Assembly (NCBI GenBank): GCA_019638385.1
Contig: JAHBTW010000020.1
Coordinates: forward strand, 37,865-101,864
DNA length: 64,000 nt
Source: Saprospiraceae bacterium
Lineage (GTDB): Bacteria; Bacteroidota; Bacteroidia; Chitinophagales; Saprospiraceae
Direction: 5' to 3'
Part shown: positions 9,688 through 18,751 of the stretch, piece after piece
Layout: the number at the start of each line of letters is the position of its first letter
Numbering within the stretch: the first letter of the stretch is position 1
Notes under the pieces: generated by a model
What the model saw: the letters and a program-made list of their open reading frames with translations, nothing else
What the model was told of the DNA's origin: nothing
Databases searched by the model: none
Translations under genes and position numbers: made by a program

Positions 9688-9990
9688 TTACTGTCCGAAG
9701 GTTTCCAACCAGGCCAGCATACCGCCCTCTAAGTTGCGCACCTTGGAGAAGCCGGCTTGCTGTAGCATATATTGTACGGTAGCGCTGCGCTTGCCGGAGC
9801 GGCAATAAACGACCACCTCTTCCGCTTTGCGGTCTTCCAATTGTTCGGCAGCGGCGGGAAACTCCCCCATAGGAATGAGCAATCCGCCTATGTTGAATTC
9901 AGCATTTTCATACGGTTCGCGCACGTCCAACAGCACAAAACTATCACCGCGGTCCATCTTGGCTTTCAACTCTTTTACGTCAATGTCCAT
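9688..9990 (-). CDS. Rhodanese-like domain protein
   Basis: Single-domain rhodanese of 100 residues, cytoplasmic with no signal peptide. The active-site loop CRSGKRSA carries the catalytic cysteine (about residue 63), and the LLDVREPYENAEFNIGG entry motif is intact. Such proteins carry a persulfide and donate sulfur, or act in thiol redox chemistry. The partner is unknown. The gene is convergent with the DinB-like gene. Confidence 0.9.
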   Translation of the reverse strand: MDIDVKELKAKMDRGDSFVLLDVREPYENAEFNIGGLLIPMGEFPAAAEQLEDRKAEEVVVYCRSGKRSATVQYMLQQAGFSKVRNLEGGMLAWLETFGQ

Positions 9991-10078
9991 TTTATTCAGA
10001 TGTTTTTTTGTTTGTTGCTGGAATGGGCGCCCGTTATACCCTCACCCATTGTACCCATTCGCTCCTCACCGGCCAAAT

Positions 10079-11530
10079 TCAATTATCCCTTAACACCCGT
10101 TTGACATTTCGGTTGAAGTTGTCGCGGATATCGTTGCCGTCAATAGCGTTTCCTTCCCACTCTGCCGGCGCGTTGCGATACAGGTCGCGCATCCACTGCG
10201 GGTTCTGGCGCTCGCCGATGGCGTCGGAGTGCAGCAATATAAAATCGCCGGGCGCAAGGGAGGGGTTGTAAAAAATGAACTTGACGTTGTTTTGCCGGGT
10301 GACCGGAAAATGATAATACGACCATACCTCATACGGTGAAGCGGAGGCCTCCTGTTCACGGGTCTCCATGTCGTCGGGGGGGCCGTACTTGAGATACACA
10401 TGGCCCCGGTCGGTTTCGAAGCCGCGCCGAAAACCGGAGATAAAAGTGTTGTCCACCGCCTGCACGATCTTCATGTACTGTCGGTAGGCGCCCTCCGGGG
10501 CATTGGGGTTTTGTTTGACCCAATGCGCAAATAGATACATGCGCTGCGCCGGCAGGCTGTCGCTTTTGATGATTAAATTCAGTGCTTCCATTTCTTTTCC
10601 GGCCAGCTTGGGCGTGAGTGCGCGCAGGCTGTATCGGAGTTCTTCCGCCGACAACTCGCCGACAAATTCTTCATCGAGATTGATCTGGCTCAAATCAAGG
10701 GCATCCAACCGCAAAAATGGGTTTTCGCGCCGGAAGGAAATGCTCTTCGCGCCGAGTAGTTCCTGTTCTCTGTTGCGAAGTTCCACCACGAGCCGGTAGT
10801 CGCCGGTGGGTACCCGGCTAATGTCCAATTGAATCAGGAGCGGTACGACCGGGGCGGGCGAGCGGCGCTTGTGAGCGATCATCACGGTACGGGGAGTGGG
10901 GTCTTCCGGCTGCTCAATGCGGTAACTCACCAAAAAGTCATCGTTGAGGGCGATGTCGGCATGATATATTTCGTGATAGAAGATCAGTTGGGAGGCGGTT
11001 CGGTCATATAAATGGAAGCCGAGCGGCGCCATAAACAGGCCGTTTTTACAAAATGGATTGTCGGTAGTATCCTGATAAGCGGCTGCCAGCAATTGAATGT
11101 CTGATTGAAGGAGCGCCTCGCCCGTCATGCGAACGCTCAGGTCTGATCGGTATGTTTTTTCATTTTCCGGACGGTTCAGGTCGCGCAGTTCTGCCGTTAG
11201 TTCATAGTCGCCGTCGGGCAGGGCATAGCGTTTTATGTCTATGAAATCGCCAGGCATGCGGAGGCGGGGGCTGTGCAGGGCAAACTTATCGTAGCGGGCG
11301 ATCTCTCCGTCCTTTTTAAAGTACAACAATACTTCCACTCCTGCCTGAAGCGTAGCGGAGTCTGCTGCGGGCACAAACTGAACGGAGGGCCCCGCAACGT
11401 GTAAATAGACTTCCACATAGCCTTTGCTTTCCGCCTTAAAGACACTAAAGGATACGCTCGCCTCCAAGGCCAGCCCTTCGCAAGCTGCTCCGCATAAGAG
11501 CAGCAGCCATAAAAGCCGCAATTTTTTCAT
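10079..11530 (-). CDS. GWxTD domain-containing secreted protein
   Basis: A protein type typical of Bacteroidota. The start is placed at the ATG at 11530 because a clean signal peptide follows it (MKKLRLLWLLLLCGAACEG); an extension to 11677 has no support. The C-terminal GWxTD-type region is seen at GFETDRGHVYLKYGPPD (about residues 415-431), where the family tryptophan is Phe, followed by YEVWSYYHFP and QNNVKFIFYNP. The N-terminal part is rich in beta strands. Function is unknown; the protein is probably periplasmic. The upstream region to 12202 is non-coding. Confidence 0.88.
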   Translation of the reverse strand: MKKLRLLWLLLLCGAACEGLALEASVSFSVFKAESKGYVEVYLHVAGPSVQFVPAADSATLQAGVEVLLYFKKDGEIARYDKFALHSPRLRMPGDFIDIKRYALPDGDYELTAELRDLNRPENEKTYRSDLSVRMTGEALLQSDIQLLAAAYQDTTDNPFCKNGLFMAPLGFHLYDRTASQLIFYHEIYHADIALNDDFLVSYRIEQPEDPTPRTVMIAHKRRSPAPVVPLLIQLDISRVPTGDYRLVVELRNREQELLGAKSISFRRENPFLRLDALDLSQINLDEEFVGELSAEELRYSLRALTPKLAGKEMEALNLIIKSDSLPAQRMYLFAHWVKQNPNAPEGAYRQYMKIVQAVDNTFISGFRRGFETDRGHVYLKYGPPDDMETREQEASASPYEVWSYYHFPVTRQNNVKFIFYNPSLAPGDFILLHSDAIGERQNPQWMRDLYRNAPAEWEGNAIDGNDIRDNFNRNVKRVLRDN

Positions 11531-11893
11531 AGCTCCGGTTTTGATTGCAATATAAACAAAGTTCGTCTGAAATTGGATGCGGCGCGGCTCTTGCCAGGGC
11601 GACGGTTCAGCAGGAGTGGGCCAATATTTCATCCCGAAACATCTCATTGGGCGAGCAGTTGTCGTGCCAAACAGCATAAATTCATTTTTCCAGCCGGGCT
11701 TAAAGCATTAACTATTACAACCACGAATCTTTCCGGCGTTCTGATTTTTTCTTTTTAAGTTATTGTTAACCAATTGTTAAGACATGACATTGAATCCAAA
11801 GTGTGTGTACAGAGGAAAAAAGTGTAGTTTAAACCGTTAACTTCAGGGGAAAAATGTTTCAACATCAAAGAACGGGCTATTGCAACAAGAACC

Positions 11894-11901
11894 TACATTT
11901 G
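11894..11901 (+). promoter_or_regulatory. -7 box upstream of an orphan terminator
   Basis: TACATTTG is an exact TAnnTTTG match. No good -33 TTTG is seen. Transcription from here would start near 11908 and meet the terminator about 100 nt later. Confidence 0.4.
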
Positions 11902-11907
11902 TGAAAG

Positions 11908-12018
11908 CAACCCGACAAAACGACATTCCAGTAAAGAATTAAAGATATACAAGATTGTTTTCATTTGGTTTTTTGGGGTTATACAAGAGGCAATTCAACA
12001 GAATTGCCTCCTTTTTTT
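11908..12018 (+). ncRNA. Candidate small RNA or mreB leader attenuator
   Basis: A TAnnTTTG box and a perfect-stem intrinsic terminator frame about 110 nt that contain no gene. The nearest rightward gene upstream ends at 9685, more than 2 kb away, so the terminator is not explained by a protein gene. The RNA could be a free sRNA or a premature-termination leader of mreB. Both ends are inferred, and no RNA family was recognised. Confidence 0.3.
11987..12018 (+). terminator. Strong intrinsic terminator
   Basis: A perfect 10-bp stem GAGGCAATTC / GAATTGCCTC with an AACA loop is followed by CTTTTTTT. It is polarised to the plus strand, because only that side has the T-run. Confidence 0.85.
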
Positions 12019-12202
12019 GTCCTTTTCTGTCAGGGGGGTAAATAAACGTTTCCACGGGTATAATAATCAATGGATTTTCCGTTCTTTTGCGCGGTAAACG
12101 AAAACACCCCTGCGGGAGCCGGGGCGCTTTCATCAGAAATATTCAACAATCATTGTGCCCGGTCTCGTCCGGTAGCAGGTGTAAAACAGGTAAAAACCTT
12201 CA

Positions 12203-13234
12203 ATGGGACTCTTCAGTTTTTTTCGCCAGGAACTGGCAATTGATTTAGGGACAGCCAATACGCTCATCATTCAGGAGGACAAGGTGGTGGTGGATGAACC
12301 GTCCATCGTCGCGATAGACAGAAAAACCAATACGGTCATTGCCGTGGGTAAACGCGCTATGCAAATGCACGAAAAAACCCACGAGGACATCAAAACGGTC
12401 CGCCCGCTCAAAGATGGAGTAATCGCCGACTTTCAGGCTGCCGAAAGCATGATTGAAGGGCTGATCAATATGATGGGCAAACGCCGCCGTTTCTTCTCTC
12501 ATCTAAAAATGGTGATCTGTATTCCTTCCGGCATCACAGAAGTAGAAAAGCGCGCTGTGTTCGATTCTGCCGATCATGTTGACTCCAAAGAAACTTACCT
12601 CATCCACGAGCCGATGGCCGCTGCTTTAGGTATCGGGTTGAACGTGGAAGAACCCGTCGGCAATATGATCATTGACATCGGAGGGGGAACCACCGAGATT
12701 GCCGTCATTGCGCTTTCGGGCATCGTGTGCGATCAGTCCATCCGCATAGCCGGCGACGAACTCACCAGCGATATTGTGAGCTACATGAAGCGCCAACACA
12801 ATATCCTCATCGGCGAACGCACTGCCGAGCAAATCAAGATTCACGTCGGCTCCGCGCTCGCAGAATTGGACAACCCGCCGGAAGACTACGCCGTCAACGG
12901 GCGCGATCTGATGACCGGTATCCCCAAGCAGATCAAGGTGAATTATATTGAGATTGCCACCTGTTTGGACAAGTCCATTGCCAAAATTGAAGATGCCGTA
13001 CTCAAAGCATTGGAACTGACGCCACCGGAACTCGCGGCCGATATATACCGCACGGGCTTGTATCTCACCGGCGGCGGCGCCTTGTTGCGCGGCTTGGATA
13101 AGCGCATCGCGACCAAAACGCGGCTCAATGTGCATATTCCCGAAGACCCGCTGCGCGCAGTGGTGCGCGGTACCGGTATCGCCTTGAAGAATACGGATCG
13201 CTTCGCATTCCTTATTGACAGAAGGAGCGTGTAG
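12203..13234 (+). CDS. mreB: Rod shape-determining protein MreB
   Basis: Actin-like filament protein that organises lateral wall synthesis at the inner membrane. Phosphate 1 (AIDLGTANT), phosphate 2 (IDIGGGTTEIAVI) and adenosine (YLTGGGALLRGLD) motifs are all intact. The N-terminal MGLFSFFRQE is an amphipathic membrane-binding start. The length of 343 residues is normal. It heads mreB-mreC-mreD-PBP2, with 43 bp to mreC. Confidence 0.98.
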   Translation: MGLFSFFRQELAIDLGTANTLIIQEDKVVVDEPSIVAIDRKTNTVIAVGKRAMQMHEKTHEDIKTVRPLKDGVIADFQAAESMIEGLINMMGKRRRFFSHLKMVICIPSGITEVEKRAVFDSADHVDSKETYLIHEPMAAALGIGLNVEEPVGNMIIDIGGGTTEIAVIALSGIVCDQSIRIAGDELTSDIVSYMKRQHNILIGERTAEQIKIHVGSALAELDNPPEDYAVNGRDLMTGIPKQIKVNYIEIATCLDKSIAKIEDAVLKALELTPPELAADIYRTGLYLTGGGALLRGLDKRIATKTRLNVHIPEDPLRAVVRGTGIALKNTDRFAFLIDRRSV

Positions 13235-13277
13235 CACCTCTCAGGATAGTCTGCTTCCAGGCCCAAAACCATAAACC

Positions 13278-14180
13278 ATGCGCAACCTGCTTGAATTTCT
13301 GGCCAGGTTTGGTAGTTTTTTTCTTTTCATCCTGTTGGAAGCGGTATGCTTTTTCCTCATTGTTCGTTTTGACGATGGCAAAAACCGCATCTTCCTCAGT
13401 TCTACCAATGCCGTTGCAGGGTTTGCGCTGAAGCAGTACGATGCCATTGCCGACTATGCCACCCTTCCGCGCGAAATGAAGCAACTACAGGAGGAAAATA
13501 GCCGCCTGCGCGCTCAATTAGCTGATAATTACCTCGATCCGTCCTATACAAAAGATACAATAGAGGAGTTGGTACGCAGACCGGACTCCATATACTCCAG
13601 AGCGCCCGACCGCGACAGCCTTTCGCTTCGCGACACCCTGATTACCCAACGGTATGTATATATTCCGGCCAACGTCATTTCCAATTCCATCAATCGCCGC
13701 GACAATACCCTCACCATAGACCGGGGCACTTCGCAGGAAGTTACGCCACGCATGGGCGTCATCGGGCCGCAGGGCATCGTGGGCATTGTGCGCACTGTAT
13801 CAAAAAACTACGCCTCGGTATTGTCCATTCTGCACGCCGAAACCAGCATATCAGCCTCGGTCAAACACAAAGGATACTTCGGGTCCTTAGTGTGGCGCAA
13901 CCCGAAAGACCCCGGCACCATGAAATTGGAAGCAATACCCAAACACGCCGGGATTGCAGCGGGCGATACCATCGTGACCAGCGGCTTCTCGGGAATGTTT
14001 CCGGCAGGCATTTTCATCGGCACAGTAGCCTCCGCGCTGAGGGATACCACCGGCGATAATTTTCAAGATATAACCGTAAAGCTTGCCTTAGACATGGGCA
14101 ACGTGAGTCATGTGTATGTAGTCCAAAACAAACAACTGGAAGATTTGCGCAAAGTACAACCGGAGGGAGGTCGCCAATGA
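13278..14180 (+). CDS. mreC: Rod shape-determining protein MreC
   Basis: Bitopic periplasmic scaffold of the elongasome. One membrane helix (about residues 9-29) is followed by a coiled coil (LPREMKQLQEENSRLRAQL, ~62-82) and the beta-barrel domain with GPQGIVGIV and TSGFSGMFPAGIFIGTV blocks. The length of 300 residues is normal. The stop overlaps the mreD start as ATGA. Confidence 0.95.
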   Translation: MRNLLEFLARFGSFFLFILLEAVCFFLIVRFDDGKNRIFLSSTNAVAGFALKQYDAIADYATLPREMKQLQEENSRLRAQLADNYLDPSYTKDTIEELVRRPDSIYSRAPDRDSLSLRDTLITQRYVYIPANVISNSINRRDNTLTIDRGTSQEVTPRMGVIGPQGIVGIVRTVSKNYASVLSILHAETSISASVKHKGYFGSLVWRNPKDPGTMKLEAIPKHAGIAAGDTIVTSGFSGMFPAGIFIGTVASALRDTTGDNFQDITVKLALDMGNVSHVYVVQNKQLEDLRKVQPEGGRQ

Positions 14181-14698
14181 GTGGATTAGTCACATTGAAT
14201 ATCATCCGCTTTGCGGTTTTGTTACTCCTTCAGGTGTTGGTGCTCAAACGCCTGTCGCCGGGTATTGAGTCGTTCAACTATATTCATATTTTGCTCTACC
14301 CCCTGTTTATCATCCTGCTTCCCTTGCGCACGCCGCGGCCGCTTGTACTGCTTTTGGCATTTTTTATGGGGTTGTCAGTGGATATGTTCTACGATTCGCC
14401 GGGGATACACGCTGCTGCGAGTGTTTTTGCGGGGTATTTGCGGGGCATTGTTTTGTATCAAATGGAGCCGCGCGGCGGGTATAATGTCAATTTCAGCCCT
14501 ACCAAAGCCAAAATGGGCTTGCGGTGGTTTGCCGGGTATGCTTCATTGGTCATGGTGGGGCATCTTTTCTTTTATTTCTCGATGGAAGCGTTTACTTTTG
14601 CCTACCTGCTGGATACCTTTTTGAAAACGGTATTCAGTTTCATTGCCTCTATGGCATTTGTGTTTTCGTTTATGTTTGTATTTAATCCGGAATCTTAA
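14177..14698 (+). CDS. mreD: Rod shape-determining protein MreD
   Basis: Small integral membrane protein of the elongasome. 173 residues with about five hydrophobic segments, including FIILLPLRTPRPLVLLLAF and a FFMGLSVDMFYDSPGIHAA block typical of MreD. It overlaps mreC by 4 bp. Position and topology make the call firm although the family sequence is poorly conserved. Confidence 0.9.
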   Translation: MSGLVTLNIIRFAVLLLLQVLVLKRLSPGIESFNYIHILLYPLFIILLPLRTPRPLVLLLAFFMGLSVDMFYDSPGIHAAASVFAGYLRGIVLYQMEPRGGYNVNFSPTKAKMGLRWFAGYASLVMVGHLFFYFSMEAFTFAYLLDTFLKTVFSFIASMAFVFSFMFVFNPES

Positions 14699-14713
14699 AA
14701 TCAACAGGGTACT

Positions 14714-16579
14714 GTGTCTAATATTTTCTCCGGTCGGCAACGGGTCATCCAGATGCTGTTTATAGCGGCGGCGGCAGCGCTCGTGGGCAAGGCCATGCAA
14801 TTGCAGCTTTTCGACGAAGACTTCCGCAGCAAAGCAGGCGCCGCAGCCGTGGTGCGCAGCCCCAAGTACCCTGCGCGCGGCCTCATATACGACCGCAAAG
14901 AACGCCTGCTCATCCACAACAACCCCATCTACGATCTGATGGTCACCCACAGTCAGATAAAGAAAGATATAGACACCGCTACATTTTGCGAGTTGTTGGG
15001 CATCACGCCCGAATATTTCACCGCTGCACTTCGCAAAGACTTTAGCAGCGGCCGCTTTTCCAGAAATGTTCCCTTCGTTTTTTTGAGTAAAGTCTCCGCT
15101 GAAACGCATGGCCGGTTTCAGGAGCGCATGTACGAATTTCCCGGCTTTCAAATGGTGCTGCGCAGCATCCGCGGTTATCCGCACCGTAATGCGGCCAATG
15201 TCCTGGGCTACATCCGGGAAGTAGATAACCGGGACATTGAAAAATATCCGGGCGTATATATCCCCGGTGATTACATAGGCGCATCCGGTCTGGAGGCGGC
15301 GTATGAATCCATCCTGCGGGGACAAAAAGGCGTGAGTCATATCCTTAAAGATAATCTGGGCCGCAACATGGGGCCTTACAAAGGTGGGAAACTTGACAGC
15401 GCCGCCATATCCGGCGCCGACATCATCACTTCTTTAGACCTCGACCTTCAGGCTTATGGGGAGATGCTCATGCAAAATAAAATCGGAGGTATATTGGCCA
15501 TAGAGCCGGCTACCGGTGAGATATTGGCCATGGTGACGTCTGCATCCTACGACCCCAACGTGCTCACCATCACTCAAAAGCGGGGCGAAGCTTTTGCGGC
15601 GCTCAATCAGGACCCGCTCAAGCCCTTGTTCGACCGCTCCCTCATGGCGCAATATCCGCCGGGGTCTTTGTTCAAATCTGTACTGGGGCTGATCGCCTTA
15701 CAAGAGGGCGTGTGGGACGTCAATCGCGGCGTAAGCTGCGGCGGTGCTTATTACCTCGGCGGACAGCGCTTGGTGGGCTGTCACGGGCACCCTTACTGCA
15801 GCAATTTGGAAACGGCTATTCAGCACTCCTGCAATGCTTATTTCGTTACGCTGTTCCGGGAATTAGTGGACAAATACGGGTTTTACAACCCCGCCAAAGG
15901 CTTAGACGAATACAACGAATACCTGACCAAATTTGGACTGGGCGAGCCTCTGGGGATAGACATCCCCGGTGAGCGCTCCGGCAATTTTCCCACTTCTTCA
16001 TACTACGACCAAGCATACTCCGGCAGCGGCGGCAAATGGAATTCCGTTTGGATTCGCTCCCTCGGCATCGGGCAGGGCGAAATGTTGCTCACGAATGTGC
16101 AAATGGCCAACCTGGCTGCCATCATCGCCAACCGGGGGTATTTCGTACCTCCGCACCTCATCAAAGGATTCAAAAATGGAGCAGGAGAAATACCGCAGAA
16201 ATACCGGGAGAAAAACTATGTGGGCGTAGATGCCCGGTTTTTTGAGCCGGTGGTTAACGGGATGGAAAAAGTTACGATTGCCGGTACGGCCCGCTCGGCC
16301 TTCATTCCCGGCATTCCGCTTTGCGGAAAAACCGGAACGGCCGAAAACCCGCACGGGAAAGACCACTCCATTTTCTTCGGCTTTGCGCCCAAAGACAATC
16401 CCAAAATTGCCTTCGCTGTGTATGTCGAAAACGCAGGCTTCGGCGGCACTTATGCGGCGCCCATCGCCAGTCTTATGGTAGAAAAATACCTGACCGATAC
16501 CATCAGCGCACCGCGCAAATTTTTAGAAAAACGCATACTTGATGCCAATCTGCTCGAATTTCAAAAGACAAAGCCGTAG
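14714..16579 (+). CDS. mrdA: Penicillin-binding protein 2 (elongasome transpeptidase)
   Basis: Class B PBP that cross-links peptidoglycan in the periplasm during elongation. It starts at a GTG 15 bp after mreD. An N-terminal membrane anchor (~residues 10-28) is followed by the pedestal domain (RGLIYDRKERLL) and the transpeptidase domain, with Ser318-x-x-Lys321 (PPGSLFK), Ser372-Cys-Asn374 and Lys539-Thr-Gly541. All catalytic motifs are intact, and 621 residues is normal. In relatives rodA often follows; here a CapA-like gene overlaps the 3' end instead. Confidence 0.96.
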   Translation: MSNIFSGRQRVIQMLFIAAAAALVGKAMQLQLFDEDFRSKAGAAAVVRSPKYPARGLIYDRKERLLIHNNPIYDLMVTHSQIKKDIDTATFCELLGITPEYFTAALRKDFSSGRFSRNVPFVFLSKVSAETHGRFQERMYEFPGFQMVLRSIRGYPHRNAANVLGYIREVDNRDIEKYPGVYIPGDYIGASGLEAAYESILRGQKGVSHILKDNLGRNMGPYKGGKLDSAAISGADIITSLDLDLQAYGEMLMQNKIGGILAIEPATGEILAMVTSASYDPNVLTITQKRGEAFAALNQDPLKPLFDRSLMAQYPPGSLFKSVLGLIALQEGVWDVNRGVSCGGAYYLGGQRLVGCHGHPYCSNLETAIQHSCNAYFVTLFRELVDKYGFYNPAKGLDEYNEYLTKFGLGEPLGIDIPGERSGNFPTSSYYDQAYSGSGGKWNSVWIRSLGIGQGEMLLTNVQMANLAAIIANRGYFVPPHLIKGFKNGAGEIPQKYREKNYVGVDARFFEPVVNGMEKVTIAGTARSAFIPGIPLCGKTGTAENPHGKDHSIFFGFAPKDNPKIAFAVYVENAGFGGTYAAPIASLMVEKYLTDTISAPRKFLEKRILDANLLEFQKTKP

Positions 16580-17759
16580 CGGCGTATCCGCCCTAAAGGC
16601 TTTGTGGGTGTTAGCGGGCCTACTCTTTGCAGTGCTTCCCAACACCGTGCAGGCACAAGACGGCCTCCGCAGTTTGCGTCTTGTATTTGCCGGCGATATC
16701 ATGGGCCACGAATCGCAACTCCGATCGGCAGAAGTAGAAAAGGATGTGCTGTATGACTACTCGCCCTGCTTTGAATTTGTAGCGCCCATTCTTAAAAAAG
16801 CCGATCTGGCCATCGGCAATCTCGAACTCACCCTGCCCGGCAAGCCGCCCTACACGGGCTACCCTATGTTTAAAAGCCCGGAAGAACTGGCCCTCGCTCT
16901 GCGCCATGCGGGTTTCGACCTATTGGTGACGGCCAACAACCACTCCAATGACGGCGGCCTCAATGGCGTACTCAATACCCTCAACGCCTTGGATAATTAC
17001 GGATTTTACTCCACCGGCACCTTTCGCAATGCCGCCGAACGCGCAGCTTTCTATCCGCTCATCGTGTATAAAAACGACTTCAAAATCGCCTTCCTCAACT
17101 ATACCTACGGCACCAACGGCCTGCCCAATAAACCACCCTCCATCGTCAACCTCATAGAGGAGGAGACCATTGCCGCCGATCTGGCTGTCGCCAAACAACT
17201 CAGCCCCGATTTCATCATCGTCATCATGCATTGGGGCGACGAATACCAGATCAACGAAAATGCCCGGCAACGCGAACTCGCCGGAAAGCTCATCGCTCAG
17301 GGCGCCGACTTAGTCATCGGGGGACACCCACATGTGATACAACCCGTTAAGCAGGTAACTGCCCGCGATTCCATTAACAACACAGAAAGAACTGCCTGGA
17401 CGGCCTACTCCCTCGGCAATTTCATCTCCGGCCAACGCAAGCCCAATACCGACGGCGGCATGATCCTGGAAGTAGAACTTTTGAAAGACCTCTCCATCGG
17501 CCATACATTCGTCAACGACATCACGTTCATTCCCACCTGGGTGTGGATAGAATCGGCCGGCGGTAAAAAGACCTACCGCATACTGCCCGTCTCCGCGTTT
17601 GAGCCGGAGAGCAGTCTGCCCCGCCTGCCCGAAACCGACCGGGCCGCCATGAAACGCCACGCCGCCGCACTCCGCAAACACCTTTCTATTCAGGAGCGGA
17701 TCATCCGCCCGGAAGAGGTTTTGCCGGCCCCTGCGGTAAAGGCGGAAGGGGGGAAATAG
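16542..17759 (+). CDS. CapA-family metallophosphatase-like protein
   Basis: Related to the poly-gamma-glutamate capsule protein CapA, a calcineurin-like metallophosphoesterase fold. The motifs are LVFAGDIMGHE (start of the domain), LLVTANNHSNDGG, MHWGDEY and VIGGHPHVIQPV, which supply the metal-binding Asp, Asn and His residues, then YSLGNFISGQ. A signal peptide (ending VQAQDG, ~residue 40) suggests a periplasmic or surface location. The ATG at 16542 overlaps the PBP2 gene by 38 bp, so it is co-transcribed with the shape genes and may act on the envelope. No capB or capC gene is present, so capsule synthesis is not implied. Confidence 0.88.
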   Translation: MPICSNFKRQSRSGVSALKALWVLAGLLFAVLPNTVQAQDGLRSLRLVFAGDIMGHESQLRSAEVEKDVLYDYSPCFEFVAPILKKADLAIGNLELTLPGKPPYTGYPMFKSPEELALALRHAGFDLLVTANNHSNDGGLNGVLNTLNALDNYGFYSTGTFRNAAERAAFYPLIVYKNDFKIAFLNYTYGTNGLPNKPPSIVNLIEEETIAADLAVAKQLSPDFIIVIMHWGDEYQINENARQRELAGKLIAQGADLVIGGHPHVIQPVKQVTARDSINNTERTAWTAYSLGNFISGQRKPNTDGGMILEVELLKDLSIGHTFVNDITFIPTWVWIESAGGKKTYRILPVSAFEPESSLPRLPETDRAAMKRHAAALRKHLSIQERIIRPEEVLPAPAVKAEGGK

Positions 17760-18127
17760 AGGTTTTCATTTATTGGGTTTTGGATATTGTATGCCGAAGG
17801 CGCCTTATTGAGCGTTGCTGCAAACGATGCGATGGCGCTCAGGCGCTCCGTCCTCAATTTATGTTCGGGCAAGAAAAACGAAATCCTTGAGCCGAAAAAA
17901 GTTCGTTCGCCGCTGCGTTCTGTTAGGGGCATTTCCGATCCATCTTTTCTTTTTCAACTCATTATCAACTACTTAATGCTACGCATTGCATTGGCACGAT
18001 TGTTTTTGTACATAAAGTATCCTTCAACGGAAGGAACTTAAAAAACCAAATTTTCAAACACCGCACGCAGCCATTCAGTAAGAACAGCATACCTTCTGAG
18101 GCGCCGCGTCAAAAAACATCCAACATC
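17760..18127. other. 368-bp interval with a sigma-54-like sequence
   Basis: No reliable gene is seen; an 84-codon frame at 17787-18041 has no protein-like features. The only notable motif is TTGGCACG at 17991, a perfect -24 element, with a poor -12 partner. Confidence 0.5.
17991..18006 (+). promoter_or_regulatory. Possible sigma-54 promoter (-24 good, -12 poor)
   Basis: TTGGCACG is followed after four bases by TTTT where TTGC is expected. It lies 122 bp before the small membrane protein gene. It could be coincidence. Confidence 0.25.
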
Positions 18128-18385
18128 ATGACTACACTAATCATCTTCGCGCTCCTTGCATTGGCTTTTGCTTTATCAGCAGGCGCCGGCCGACACAGAT
18201 ACCACTCGCGGCCAATTACTCAACATGACTACATACACCACGATTATCGTTCCCGCAGGCCACAGAGAGGCTACGACGACTGGGATGAATGGGATGACTA
18301 CGACGATCATCGCGGCAACCCGGTACTTGCCTGGATACTCGCCATTGTAATCTTCGGAATCTTGTTTTTTTATGTAACATCCTAA
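18128..18385 (+). CDS. Small membrane protein, unknown function
   Basis: The 85-residue product has an N-terminal hydrophobic helix (LIIFALLALAFALSAGAG), a highly polar centre rich in His, Tyr, Arg and Asp (residues ~22-62, with DDWDEWDDYDDHRG) and a C-terminal hydrophobic helix (VLAWILAIVIFGILFFYV). The predicted topology is two helices with a charged loop, which could bind metal or protein. I do not recognise a family. Only a possible 47-residue ORF lies between it and a strong terminator. Confidence 0.65.
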   Translation: MTTLIIFALLALAFALSAGAGRHRYHSRPITQHDYIHHDYRSRRPQRGYDDWDEWDDYDDHRGNPVLAWILAIVIFGILFFYVTS

Positions 18386-18397
18386 ACATCAAAGGCC

Positions 18398-18541
18398 ATG
18401 CATACTGACATCACCGCCGACCACGAAAGCAAAGGATCACAATTTACTGATACTACACCACCCCCGCTCAAGCGCCAAACTCGTTCGCCACCATACGCTC
18501 TTTTCGGTAAGCATGTTGCGACAGCACAATCCGAAAAATGA
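18398..18541 (+). CDS. Possible 47-residue ORF
   Basis: It starts 12 bp after the small membrane protein gene and stops 5 bp before the terminator stem, so it lies inside the transcript. The product is polar (starts MHTDITADHESKG) with no recognisable motif. Placement is the only support. Confidence 0.25.
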   Translation: MHTDITADHESKGSQFTDTTPPPLKRQTRSPPYALFGKHVATAQSEK

Positions 18542-18546
18542 CAACT

Positions 18547-18589
18547 GAAAGCGGTCGGGGGGCAAGCCTCCCACCGCTTTCGCTTTTTT
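18547..18589 (+). terminator. Strong intrinsic terminator
   Basis: A 9-bp outer stem GAAAGCGGT / ACCGCTTTC and a 6-bp inner G-C stem (one bulged C, one G-T pair) are followed by GCTTTTTTC. It separates the small membrane protein transcript from the accessory island to the right. Confidence 0.85.
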
Positions 18590-18751
18590 CGCCTCACCCG
18601 AAAAAACTTCGCCTACCTTTTCGTTTTTTTCGGGTTCTATAATAGCCTTAACATGCTTTATCGTTGATTATCAGCTACTTGATTTTTTTTAGTCTGTCGG
18701 TATGATTTTGGAACTAAAATTCGGATAAGAAAAGCCACACAATGTCAAATC

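Larger units (their letters stand above)
11531..12202. other. 672-bp non-coding interval between the GWxTD gene and mreB
   Basis: No convincing coding frame is present: short frames such as a 64-codon one on the minus strand (11939-12133) lack family features. It holds a -7 box at 11894, an excellent plus-strand terminator at 11987-12018 and the mreB leader. A TATAAT at 12059-12064 lacks a -35 partner. Confidence 0.7.

Noticed and set aside
12101..12126. Minus-strand hairpin CGCCCC/GGGGTG followed by TTTTC
   Set aside because: A weak 6-bp stem with no leftward gene to terminate.
11939..12133. 64-codon minus-strand frame upstream of mreB
   Set aside because: No recognisable features; it crosses the terminator and its composition is that of non-coding DNA.
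17787..18041. 84-codon frame after the CapA-like gene
   Set aside because: No start signal, no motif and poor composition.
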